Positions 16,883 to 25,387 of a DNA stretch of 64,000 nucleotides are shown in pieces (within the stretch, counting starts at the first letter, position 1; each line of letters starts with the position of its first letter). The position numbers and the translations under genes are program-made. The notes below the pieces were generated by a model. It was not told the origin of the DNA. It made no database searches and saw only the letters and a program-made list of their open reading frames with translations. The DNA comes from Bradyrhizobium sp. 1(2017) (GTDB lineage: Bacteria > Pseudomonadota > Alphaproteobacteria > Rhizobiales > Xanthobacteraceae): assembly GCF_011602485.2 (NCBI RefSeq), contig NZ_CP050022.2:1942001-2006000 (forward strand), in the 5' to 3' direction.

Positions 16883-17497
16883 ATGAGCGTCTACAAATTC
16901 GCGCTTCGGATGGTTCTTACCGCGCTATTTGCGATCACGGTGACCGCCGCAGCGAACGCAGCGATTTACCCGCCGAGCCGGCAGCTTGCAGCCCAGACCA
17001 TCTCGGACTTCAAAGCATCGCCTGCGAGCCTGCTGCAGCAGTTTGCTGCTGGCGGTGCCCAGATGATCTCGCGCGTACGCGATCTCGGGGCCTCCGATCC
17101 GACCACCGTGCCGGCCTTGATCGCTCTCCTAAAGGATCCCACGACGACGAAGGATCAGATGCGGGCGATTGTGGCTGGGCTCGCGCAGCTTGCACGCATG
17201 GCGGCACAGCAGGACCAGGCGTTCGCCAGCGAAATCCAGGCCGCGATCGCAGGGACGGGAAATCCGGACGTAATCGCTGCCTACCAGGCCGCAACCGGCG
17301 ACGTCCAGATCGCGGCGACCGGCGGTGGCGGCGGCGGTGGCTCCGGCGCAGGCGGACCGACCAGTAACAACGGCTTTGCGTCGGGCGGATCGAGCGGAAC
17401 TGCTTCCCCGTTTGGCGGCCTGCATTACCCGAATACGACGACAAGCTATACCGGCTCGACCAGCGCCTCGACCGTTGGCCAGTCAGTAAGTCCTTGA
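16883..17497 (+). CDS. Secreted Wzc-neighbour protein, copy 1
   Basis: A 204-residue secreted protein: signal peptide (MSVYKFALRMVLTALFAITV, cleaved after ANA), a helical domain of about 110 residues, then a glycine/serine/threonine-rich tail with no fixed fold. The helical domain resembles the product at 46858. Both share an S-D-F-K-A-S-P-A-S-L-L or D-T-F-V-K-S-P-S-S-L-L start, a string of helices, and an IRDFVQ or IQAAIAG segment followed by G-N-P-D-V or G-D-L-N-V. Both genes lie directly upstream of a wzc gene in the same orientation. GGGGG lies about 8 bases before the ATG. Function unknown; a periplasmic accessory of the co-polymerase is the obvious idea. Confidence 0.65.
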   Translation: MSVYKFALRMVLTALFAITVTAAANAAIYPPSRQLAAQTISDFKASPASLLQQFAAGGAQMISRVRDLGASDPTTVPALIALLKDPTTTKDQMRAIVAGLAQLARMAAQQDQAFASEIQAAIAGTGNPDVIAAYQAATGDVQIAATGGGGGGGSGAGGPTSNNGFASGGSSGTASPFGGLHYPNTTTSYTGSTSASTVGQSVSP

Positions 17498-17568
17498 TCA
17501 ATGGCGCCTCGAGCCACCGTCTCTACCTCGATGTAGACAACGGAGCTCTGCCGGCGATGTCTGAAAAG

Positions 17569-17597
17569 CAAAACAGCGCTCAATCGGCGCTGTTTTG
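17569..17597 (+). terminator. Intrinsic terminator between the secreted protein gene and wzc1
   Basis: CAAAACAGCGC and GCGCTGTTTTG form an 11-bp stem with a 7-base loop, followed by TTTTGTTTTGG. wzc1 (17795) therefore needs its own promoter in 17600-17790, or read-through. Confidence 0.85.
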
Positions 17598-17794
17598 TTT
17601 TGTTTTGGTCGTTGAGCTCCGTTTCTTTTTCTCGTCTTGCGGCAATCCCGTGATCCACCGGGTTCTTTTTGCAGGTGGCGGCATGGTAGAGCCAATTGCG
17701 TTCGATGTCGCAGACCTAATGCCCTGGCTTTACAGCAAGACTTTTGCCGACAGACGATCCGGAGTCGGCAAGGATTGGCTTTGGAAATTGACCC

Positions 17795-20038
17795 ATGCTG
17801 CAGCTAAATAAGCCGTCTTCCGAGATCAACCGTGCGATTGGTGACGTCGAGGATCCGTCGCCCCAGACGCTGAGCACGCTGATCGGTATGGTGAGGCGTC
17901 AGCTCCCGACCATACTGACAATAGTCCTGGGCTGCCTGATCGTCGCGCTGCTCTATCTGTTCACCGCTGCTCCGCGGTACAGCTCCACCGCATCGATAGT
18001 CATCGATACCCGTAAGGTGCAGCTGTTTCAGTCGCAGTCGGCGTTCGGAGATGTCGCGGTCGACTCTGCTACGGTCGAGACACAGGTCGAGATCCTTAAG
18101 TCTGAAAATATCAGCCTCACCGTCATTCGCGATCTGCATCTGATTGACGATCCCGAATTCGCCGGCGGCAATGGTGGACTTCTTGGTGCAGTCGTCGGTT
18201 CGATATCTGGGCTCTTTTCCGGCAGCCATGTTGCATCGGAGTACGAGTTGACGCGTGGAGCGCTGCAGCGCTTTGCGAGCAACCGCACCGTAAAGCGCGT
18301 TGGTCTGTCGTATGTGATGGAGATCGGTTTCACTTCTCACGATCCGCAGAAGGCCGCGCGGATCGCCAATGCAATCGCGGACGCCTACATCGTCGACCAG
18401 CTGGAGGCAAAATATCAGGCAACGCGCCGTGCCAGCGTCTGGTTACAGGACCGCATCAGGGAACTGCGCACCCAAGCCTCGACCGCTCAGAGGGCCGTGG
18501 TTGACTTCAAGACCGCCAACAACATCGTCGACACTGGCAAGGGCTTGATGAACCAGCAGCAGCTGACGGAGGTCAACACACAGCTCATCTCTGCACATAC
18601 GGCAACGGCCGAAGCCAAGGCGCGGCTCGATCGCATGAACGACATGCTGAAGCAGGAGATTCCGGACGCTTCCGTGGCCGACGCCCTGAGGAATGAGACT
18701 ATTGTCAAGCTCAGGGGCCAGTATGTCGACATGGCTTCGAAGGAGGCAATCTGGTCTGCCAAGTATGGTTCGGATCACCTTGCCGCGGTCAATCTCCGCA
18801 AGCAGATGGCGGAGATCAAAAGGAACATCACGGACGAGCTCAAGCGCATCCAGGAATCCTACAAGAGCGACTACGATATCGCGCTGACCCGTGAGGACGC
18901 CATCAAGTCCAGCCTCAACAGTCTGGTGTCGGAATCGCAGCTTACCAACCAAGCGCAGATTCAATTGCGCGAACTGGAAAGCAATGCTCAGTCGTACCAG
19001 GCGATGTACGACAATTTCCTGCAGCGCTACATGGAGAGCGTGCAGCAGCAATCATTCCCGATCACCGAAGCGCGCGTCATCAGCGCAGCAACGACCCCCC
19101 TGGTGAAGAGTTCGCCCAAGACGTTGATTGTTCTGGCTGCGGCACTGCTTGGAGGCCTGATCCTCAGTCTTGGCGCCGCGATAGCGCGCGAGCTTACGGA
19201 TAAGGTGTTCCGGACTGCAGGCCAGGTGGAGGCCTCGCTCGGCGCAAACTGCATCGCTATTTTGCCTGCATTGGGCGATGAGGCTGGCCAGTCGACGCTC
19301 TCTGGCAGGTTCGGCAAAAAGGATCTGCAACCGAATCTGTTGCGCTATGTTGTCGAAAATCCGCTATCCCGTTTCGCGGAGGCCGTGCGGTCTCTCAAAG
19401 TGGCCGTGGACCTGAACTCGATCGTGCGCGAGAATCGCGTGCTGGCGATCACGTCCACACTGCCTGACGAAGGCAAGAGCACGCTATCGACCAATTTGGC
19501 ACAGTTGATGGCGCATGGTGGCTCGCGCGTGATTTTGGTCGACGCCGATCTGCGCAATCCCTCGCTGTCTCGCTCGCTCGTGCCGGACGCGAAGTGCGGT
19601 CTCGTAGACGTCGTGGCGCAAAAAGTGCGGCTAGAGGATGCGTTGATAGTAGATCCCGAAACGCGGCTTTCCGTTCTCCCCGCCGGCGTCACCTCAAAGC
19701 TTCTGCACACCAACGAGATCCTTGCTTCCAAGGCAATGCGCGACTTCGTTGCGCTGTTGCGCTCGAAGTTCGACTACGTTGTGCTGGACATGCCGCCGAT
19801 GGCGCCTGTGGTTGATGTGCGCGTCACTGCATCGTACGTCGATTCCTACGTGTTCGTTATTGAGTGGGCCAAGACCAACATTGACGTCATTATGCACAAT
19901 CTACGCGGTGCACCCGTGATTCAAGAGAAGCTGCTCGGGGTTGTGCTGAACAAGGCGGATATCAATGTGCTCGCGCGGTACGAATCCCACTATGGCCGCT
20001 ATGACAAGTACTACGGCCGTTATGGATACACGGAGTAG
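17795..20038 (+). CDS. Polysaccharide co-polymerase with BY-kinase domain (Wzc/ExoP), copy 1
   Basis: A 747-residue inner-membrane protein that sets polymer length and couples to export. It has a first membrane helix (residues 37-57), a Wzz-type periplasmic domain with long coiled coils (about 60-445), a GNVR/second-helix region ending near 470, and a cytoplasmic BY-kinase domain. Kinase motifs are STLPDEGKST (K561), Walker A-prime ILVDADLR (580-587) and Walker B VLDMPP (664-668). The C-terminus is a tyrosine cluster (YESHYGRYDKYYGRYGYTE, 8 of 19 residues), the usual autophosphorylation tail. It is a fused co-polymerase and kinase as in proteobacteria. The next gene overlaps its last codons. 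Confidence 0.92.
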   Translation: MLQLNKPSSEINRAIGDVEDPSPQTLSTLIGMVRRQLPTILTIVLGCLIVALLYLFTAAPRYSSTASIVIDTRKVQLFQSQSAFGDVAVDSATVETQVEILKSENISLTVIRDLHLIDDPEFAGGNGGLLGAVVGSISGLFSGSHVASEYELTRGALQRFASNRTVKRVGLSYVMEIGFTSHDPQKAARIANAIADAYIVDQLEAKYQATRRASVWLQDRIRELRTQASTAQRAVVDFKTANNIVDTGKGLMNQQQLTEVNTQLISAHTATAEAKARLDRMNDMLKQEIPDASVADALRNETIVKLRGQYVDMASKEAIWSAKYGSDHLAAVNLRKQMAEIKRNITDELKRIQESYKSDYDIALTREDAIKSSLNSLVSESQLTNQAQIQLRELESNAQSYQAMYDNFLQRYMESVQQQSFPITEARVISAATTPLVKSSPKTLIVLAAALLGGLILSLGAAIARELTDKVFRTAGQVEASLGANCIAILPALGDEAGQSTLSGRFGKKDLQPNLLRYVVENPLSRFAEAVRSLKVAVDLNSIVRENRVLAITSTLPDEGKSTLSTNLAQLMAHGGSRVILVDADLRNPSLSRSLVPDAKCGLVDVVAQKVRLEDALIVDPETRLSVLPAGVTSKLLHTNEILASKAMRDFVALLRSKFDYVVLDMPPMAPVVDVRVTASYVDSYVFVIEWAKTNIDVIMHNLRGAPVIQEKLLGVVLNKADINVLARYESHYGRYDKYYGRYGYTE

Positions 20039-20792
20039 GAGCAATTACGAAGCGAAGCTGGCGCGCGTGCCTCTGCTGTTGCTCGGTTTTGCCAGTGTTC
20101 TTTGGTTCTATCTTGCCCTGCCATCAATACGGTCGGCTGCGGCAGTCCGTGACGTCACCGCGCGCATTCTGTCGGATGATCGATTGAAGCCGGGTGCCAT
20201 CAGCAAGACGGCAGCACAGATTGCGGATCAGCCAAAGTTGAAGGTCGAGCACAGTGAGGCCGTGCGCGGAGAAGCCCTTATCCTGCTGCGTGCGGCTGAG
20301 GAGGCCACAGGGAAAAAGCTCCCGGACGAGGTGGACCGGGAGGTGAAAACCGCTGAAGAGAAGATTCAGTTTTCGCTTTCCGTGAACCCAACAGATGCTT
20401 TTCTTTGGTTGATGCTTTACTCAACGACGATTAGTCGCGACGGTCTCGATTCCCATAAGATCAGATATCTTGATCAGTCCTATATCATCGCGCCCTTCGA
20501 GGGCTGGATCGCGCTAAGGCGCAACAGAGTGGGGCTTGCGGTCTTTCCGATCTTGGCGGAGACAACCGGGAATAAAGTTGTTTCCGAGTTCGCTGCATTG
20601 ATCGATAGCAATTTCGTCGAAGAGGCCGTGACAAATTTCGAGAGCGTGAATTCGGCCGAGCGGGGACGTCTTCTAAGCTCTCTGGAACGGGTAAACAGGG
20701 TTTCGCTCGAAAGCTTCGCCAAAAAACTGGGCCGCAATGGTCTGAAGGTGAGCGTGCCTGGCGTGGAGATCGATGCTCGGCCATGGCAATGA
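20022..20792 (+). CDS. Membrane-anchored periplasmic protein, EPS-associated family, copy 2
   Basis: A 256-residue protein has a short basic N-terminus, one membrane helix (LARVPLLLLGFASVLWFYLAL) and a helical periplasmic domain. It resembles the protein at 8450: NPTDAFLWLMLYST matches VRPALWLTLGTL, and IRYLDQSYIIAPFEGWIALR matches MSYLTGSVPIDVAFSRVR. Its ATG at 20022 lies within the last 17 bases of wzc1, so translation of the two is coupled; a GTG at 20067 is a weaker alternative. The position strongly suggests a partner of Wzc1 or of the periplasmic polymer machinery. No named family recognised. Confidence 0.68.
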   Translation: MDTRSRSNYEAKLARVPLLLLGFASVLWFYLALPSIRSAAAVRDVTARILSDDRLKPGAISKTAAQIADQPKLKVEHSEAVRGEALILLRAAEEATGKKLPDEVDREVKTAEEKIQFSLSVNPTDAFLWLMLYSTTISRDGLDSHKIRYLDQSYIIAPFEGWIALRRNRVGLAVFPILAETTGNKVVSEFAALIDSNFVEEAVTNFESVNSAERGRLLSSLERVNRVSLESFAKKLGRNGLKVSVPGVEIDARPWQ

Positions 20793-20904
20793 TCGCGGAG
20801 ATCCGTGGGTCCTTTTGTGGTCTTCGCCAAACGAGTGAAATGACAGTTGGTCCTGCACGCACCAAGATCGAGGCTGCACTGGTCCGAACGTTGTGAGGTC
20901 GGCC

Positions 20905-22425
20905 TCAGTAGGCCGAGGGTCGTCCGAACGTGACAACGATGGTCCGCAGCAGAATGAAGAGGTCCAGCGGTAAGCTCCAGTTATTGATGTACCAGAGATC
21001 ATGCTCCACCCGCTTCTCCATCAGTTCGAGCGCGCTTGTCTCTCCACGGTAACCATTCACTTGCGCCCAACCTGTGATGCCCGGCTTCACGTGATGGCGA
21101 AAGGCGTATTGGCTGATGATCTGCTCATATTCAAGGTTGTGGGCGGCGGCGTGGGGGCGGGGACCGACCAGCGACATGTCTCCGCGCAATACGTTGAAGA
21201 TCTGAGGTAGTTCGTCGATCGAGGTCTTGCGCAGCCATTTGCCGATGCTGGTCACTCGCGGGTCGCTTTTGCTGGCCTGCACGATCGTCGGGCCGTCCTC
21301 TTGAACGCGCATGGTACGAAATTTGAAGATCCGAAAGGCGCTTCCGTTGAAGCCGTTGCGCGTTTGGCGGAAGAGCACTGGCCCGCGCGAGCTCGCCTTG
21401 ACCATGATGGCCGCGAGCAACATTACGGGGGCGAAGATGATCAAGGCAAACGAGGCGCCTACGAGATCAAGCGTGCGTTTGATGGCCCGCTCTTTCCAGC
21501 TCAAGGGCGCGCGTCTGAGCTCGGCCGTCCACGTGCTGCCTGCGCTGATCAGAGGGGAGCTCAGGAAGCGCGAGACGTTTACATCAGGGACCAGATGTAC
21601 AGGAATGGGGAGTATCTTTAGCGCGTCCAAGACGCTGTCGATTGCGTGCTGGTGACCCCAGCTCATCAGCAGGAATACGTGCTCGACCTGATTCTTCCGC
21701 GCGTAGACGATCAGCTCTTCGATACAAGGGCCCACCCGCGACATCAAAAGCGGTGAGGTCAGCAGGTTGGCACGAACCTCGAGCGTTCGCATCACACGGT
21801 AGTGTTGGCAGAGCTCCATCATTGCTGCGGACGAGTCCGGAAGACCCATCTCGGCAATGACGACGCTTCGGCTGTTGGCAAACGCACCTTGGCGCAACGC
21901 GCGCGTGATCCATCGTGAGGCGATCGTCTTCCAGACGAGCAACGTTGCAAGGCCGATGACGTAAAACGATAGAATTGCGCCTCGGGAAAACTCACCGCTT
22001 ACCTTCATCGTGAAGGCGATCGCGAACAGAGCTGCGAACACACCAGTCCAAGTCGTCGCGACTATTCGGCATTGCCGCCGCAGGTTCGTCATGCTGGTCA
22101 GACGATAGCCCTGCTGGATTGTGACCATGAGGCTGAAGTGGATCGCAACCAACAAGCTGGCCGCGGCGTAGACATCGGCCTTGCTGATCGCCGACCAGGA
22201 GAGAAGGTGGTATATTACCGCGCAGACTATCCCGCAGGTGACGATCAGAAGTCCATCGGCTGCAGTCATGAGCCGCTCGATAATCTCCGGACGGAGCCAA
22301 GTTGGACCTGACCAGCCCGAAGCTGCTGCGGAGCGTTCCGAAATCTGAGTTTCTATGCTGCTGTCCGCGGTGGAGCCCGAAAGCTTCGAGCGGAAGGAAG
22401 TAACTGACATTGCAATGAAATCCAT
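20905..22425 (-). CDS. Undecaprenyl-phosphate hexose-1-phosphate transferase (WcaJ-like), copy 1
   Basis: The 506-residue protein starts repeat-unit synthesis by moving a sugar-1-phosphate from a UDP-sugar to undecaprenyl phosphate at the inner membrane. The N-terminal half has four to five membrane helices and a Rossmann-like middle domain (about 150-300). The C-terminal bacterial sugar transferase domain shows VLFRQTRNGFNG, FRIFKFRTM, RKTSIDELPQIFNVLRG, SLVGPRPHA and GITGWAQVNGYRGET. The last motifs favour the WcaJ/ExoY class and a glucose or galactose donor. Start at 22425 or 22410. It is divergent from 22571 and has a paralogue at 42377. Confidence 0.9.
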   Translation of the reverse strand: MDFIAMSVTSFRSKLSGSTADSSIETQISERSAAASGWSGPTWLRPEIIERLMTAADGLLIVTCGIVCAVIYHLLSWSAISKADVYAAASLLVAIHFSLMVTIQQGYRLTSMTNLRRQCRIVATTWTGVFAALFAIAFTMKVSGEFSRGAILSFYVIGLATLLVWKTIASRWITRALRQGAFANSRSVVIAEMGLPDSSAAMMELCQHYRVMRTLEVRANLLTSPLLMSRVGPCIEELIVYARKNQVEHVFLLMSWGHQHAIDSVLDALKILPIPVHLVPDVNVSRFLSSPLISAGSTWTAELRRAPLSWKERAIKRTLDLVGASFALIIFAPVMLLAAIMVKASSRGPVLFRQTRNGFNGSAFRIFKFRTMRVQEDGPTIVQASKSDPRVTSIGKWLRKTSIDELPQIFNVLRGDMSLVGPRPHAAAHNLEYEQIISQYAFRHHVKPGITGWAQVNGYRGETSALELMEKRVEHDLWYINNWSLPLDLFILLRTIVVTFGRPSAY

Positions 22426-22570
22426 AAAACTAGGAAAATATTCAGTATGCAATTGACACGCAATTTAAGCAAAGCTGTAACTAAAACAACGATTAGCAGG
22501 ATGTAACCCTACCATCGTCGCCATCGTGCCGCACGTTCAGAATAGCTGACGCATTTTCCTGGGGATTTCT

Positions 22571-23665
22571 GTGGTTCGAACACGATCGCGGCGAAGGTCC
22601 GGGCGCCGGCGCCGGTACCTGTGGATCGTGCTGGCCGCTTTCGCCGCGCTGGCTGTTTTCGGAGCACTTGTCCGAGTGCTGCAACCCGAACAATGGCCTG
22701 TCGCCGGGAGGCGCGAACCGGTCCCGAAAACGGCGATGCTGCTGGACGGCTTGTTCGGAGCTCGATTCGCCGGCGAGATGATCGCAGACAAGGAAGGATT
22801 TTTTCCTCCGAACGTGGTGCTCCGTGCCAGGCCGGATGATCCCGACTTTGTCGCGACGGTCGCGCGCGAGCACGCGATCGGGGTCACCACCGGCCAGAAG
22901 TTCCTGCTTGGCGCCTGGCGTGGCATTCCCGTCACCGCTTTCGCGGCAAGTCGGCTCGACACGTCTTCGGCGATCTTCACCTGGGAGAGCTCCGGCCTGC
23001 GGAGCCCGGCCGATTTGGTCGGTAAGCGCATCGGCTATCGCAGGGGCAGCGAGGGCGAGGTGCTCTTCGATGTCCTGATGGCCCAGCTTGGCCTTCCGCG
23101 CAGTCAGATCGTGAAAGTACCTTACCAAGACGGCCTCGACGCATTGCGATCCGGCGCCGTGGATGCCGTTATCGTCGAGGTCGGTCAGGAGTTTACGCCG
23201 TCTGATCCTGATTTTGCGCGCCTGAAGATAATCAAACCTCAGGATTATGGAATTCACGCGCCCGGAGTGGTCTATTTTGCCAGTTCGGCTTTGCTTCAGG
23301 ATCGCCCCTCCACCATGGGGCAGGTCCTTGAGGGCCTGATCAAGGGCTGGCAGTTCGTTTACGACGACTATTCACGTAGCGTACCCGCTCTGGTCGGCTA
23401 TGATCGGATAGGGCTTAGCGCCGACCGCGTAAGGCTTGAGCTCCAGCAGCAGCGAGCCCTGGTCGTGCCAGCGGCCGGCCGCATAGCCGAGTACGACGAA
23501 AGTCGCTGGAAAATGCTGCGTGACGCCCTCATTTTTTCGAAATTGGGGGAGGAGACCGTGCCAATTTCCCAGGCAGTCAACTACCAACTCTTGCGGGATA
23601 CCTACCGCCGATCGCCCAACCTTGCAGGTCAGGGGGCTTGGAGCGGGGTACGGGCGGTCAAATAA
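22571..23665 (+). CDS. Membrane-anchored NMT1/THI5-like substrate-binding protein
   Basis: A 364-residue protein has a very basic N-terminus (RSRRRSGRRRRY), one membrane helix (17-37) and a periplasmic-binding-protein type II domain. Its features match the NMT1/THI5-like and SsuA group: EGFFPPNVVLRARP, AIGVTTGQKFLLG, ESSGLRSPADLVGKRIGYR, VPYQDGLDALRSGAVDAVIV. Such proteins normally feed an ABC importer for thiamine precursors, nitrate, taurine or similar. No permease or ATPase gene is near, and the protein is anchored by a helix rather than a lipid. It sits between EPS genes and may have been recruited for sensing. GTG start, with GGGGA 6 bases upstream. Confidence 0.75.
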   Translation: MVRTRSRRRSGRRRRYLWIVLAAFAALAVFGALVRVLQPEQWPVAGRREPVPKTAMLLDGLFGARFAGEMIADKEGFFPPNVVLRARPDDPDFVATVAREHAIGVTTGQKFLLGAWRGIPVTAFAASRLDTSSAIFTWESSGLRSPADLVGKRIGYRRGSEGEVLFDVLMAQLGLPRSQIVKVPYQDGLDALRSGAVDAVIVEVGQEFTPSDPDFARLKIIKPQDYGIHAPGVVYFASSALLQDRPSTMGQVLEGLIKGWQFVYDDYSRSVPALVGYDRIGLSADRVRLELQQQRALVVPAAGRIAEYDESRWKMLRDALIFSKLGEETVPISQAVNYQLLRDTYRRSPNLAGQGAWSGVRAVK

Positions 23666-23851
23666 GTCACAGGTCCGATCTGTATCGCCGCAAACCCAAG
23701 TTCCGATAGCTGCATCAGTTGCTTGGCGCGTCATGAATTGATAGCGTCTCGCAAGTTTTTAGGGTGCCGGTCTTGTTGATCGCTGGTCCGGGTCGCCGGC
23801 TCGGGGTGGCGATTGACGTCAGACTACCTGAGGGGCAGGGAGCTTTTCCGA

Positions 23852-24124
23852 ATGTTGAGGACCTTTGCGCGGCTAGGACTTTTGGCGTTGGCCGCATCCG
23901 GCTTTGCTGCCAGCAGCGCGAGCGCCATGCAAGTACCAACCAGCCGGGCCTTGCTCATCGGTGAGAGCCAGACAACGCCAATTACCTTCTGGGCCCAGCC
24001 TTATCCTTATCGCTATGTGCCTTCGCGCCATTGCCCTCTGGTTCGCGTTGAAACTCCGTATGGTTGGTACTGGGATCGCGTCTGCGCTACCGCCAGAGAG
24101 CCCATTCTGCGCCGCGCTTATTGA
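23852..24124 (+). CDS. Small secreted protein
   Basis: A 90-residue protein has a signal peptide (MLRTFARLGLLALAASGFAA, cleavage after ASA) and a tyrosine- and tryptophan-rich mature part (FWAQPYPYRYVPSRHCPLVR, YGWYWDRVC) with two cysteines. GGGAG lies about 12 bases before the ATG at 23852. Function unknown. It is in the same direction as the SBP gene, 186 bases downstream. Confidence 0.55.
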   Translation: MLRTFARLGLLALAASGFAASSASAMQVPTSRALLIGESQTTPITFWAQPYPYRYVPSRHCPLVRVETPYGWYWDRVCATAREPILRRAY

Positions 24125-24503
24125 TCCCAATCCAGATCGCGAGTTGGCGACCTAAGTGCTGGAGCAGCTTGACATCCTCCCGGATCTTGCGCCGTCCACG
24201 TCCAAGCGCATTCACTATTAACAACATTAGCATGTGACACGACTCGTCCGCCGGGCAACATTGTGGCAGTGAGTTCTTCTACGATTCGCATAGACATTTA
24301 TTGCAAGGGACACTCAATGAACTTGTTCGGTTCTACGATTTAAAGAAGTGAGCTCGCCGGGTGCGAGCCTTCGCACGTCTACCCTCCGCACTTTTCATCC
24401 CAAAGCCTTGATGCCGCTCGCTGGAGCGCTTCGGATATCCATTTGCACAAATGGGTAATCACTCGGGCTGCATTTTTAACCTAGGTTCATTCCCCGATCT
24501 GTT
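24125..24503. other. Intergenic region before the glycosyltransferase operon
   Basis: About 380 bases have no convincing gene. The stretch 24210-24350 is AT-richer than its surroundings and probably holds the promoter of the operon that starts at 24504. I see no operator I would name. Confidence 0.4.
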
Positions 24504-25298
24504 ATGGAAAACCCTATCATTCGCACGAACGTACTTGGCATTCCTGTAAGCCTCGTAAATTTGGTCCAAGCTGCTAAGCAAATTTCAGCCTGGGCGCTCG
24601 ATGGCAGTAAAGCTTACTCGGTGTTCGTGCGCGACGTCCCCAGTCTTATGTTGGCGCTGAGACAATCGGAGCTCTGCGATCTGCATCAAACCGCCGATCT
24701 TGTCGTCGCTGACGGGACGCCCCTGGTCTGGGTCGCGCAAATGAAAGGCCATGGAAACGAGATCGGTCGCGTGCCGGGCGCCGACCTCGTGGAGGAAGTC
24801 TGCAAGTTCTCATTGTCATCGGGACAAAGTCACTTCTTTTACGGCGGAAAGCCCGGCGTCGCCCAAAGAATGGCTGACAACCTCACTCGGAGATATCCGG
24901 GGCTGAGGGTCGCGGGCATCAGTTCTCCTCCGATGCTGGATATTGGTCCGGATTTTGACCTGCTCAAAGCGTGCCGAGAAGACATAGAAGATATTCGCGC
25001 ACGCAACCCGGACGTAATTTGGGTCGGCATCTCCAGCCCCAAACAGGAGTACTGGATCGCGAAAGCTGCGGCGACGTTAGACCGTGGCGTGTTTATCGGT
25101 GTCGGAGCCGCTTTCGACTTCCATTCTGGAGCGGTCAAAAGAGCGCCAGCCTGGATGAGGAATAACGGACTCGAGTGGTTGCACAGACTCATGAGCGACC
25201 CGCGTCGTCTCTGGCGAAGGTACCTTGTGCTCGCGCCGATGTTTGTCGTTAAGGCCCTCGGAGAATTGCTTTTGGCGGGCAAACAGCGAACTGGATAG
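24504..25298 (+). CDS. WecG/TagA/CpsF family glycosyltransferase
   Basis: The 264-residue enzyme would add a sugar (ManNAcA, ManNAc or glucose in known members) to a lipid-linked intermediate on the cytoplasmic face. Family motifs are DVPSLMLAL, LVVADGTPLVWVA with the likely catalytic Asp70, GRVPGADLV, FFYGGKPGVAQRMADNL, PDVIWVGISSPKQEYWI, and the GVGAAFDFHSG and RAPAWMRNNGLEWLHRL segments. The length is usual for the family. It opens the run 24504-29615 of EPS assembly genes on the plus strand. The sugar cannot be told from sequence. Confidence 0.88.
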   Translation: MENPIIRTNVLGIPVSLVNLVQAAKQISAWALDGSKAYSVFVRDVPSLMLALRQSELCDLHQTADLVVADGTPLVWVAQMKGHGNEIGRVPGADLVEEVCKFSLSSGQSHFFYGGKPGVAQRMADNLTRRYPGLRVAGISSPPMLDIGPDFDLLKACREDIEDIRARNPDVIWVGISSPKQEYWIAKAAATLDRGVFIGVGAAFDFHSGAVKRAPAWMRNNGLEWLHRLMSDPRRLWRRYLVLAPMFVVKALGELLLAGKQRTG

Positions 25299-25387
25299 CT
25301 CTTCACTAGATGGCATGAAAGAGCAGGCGTGTCGGCGGCCATGCGCGCCCAACTGGCGTGATGTCCGAGTTTCAAGAGGCGTAGGTA

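Noticed and set aside
22571..23665. The NMT1-like protein as part of an ABC importer
   Set aside because: No permease or ATPase gene is within the window, so I do not call a transport system.
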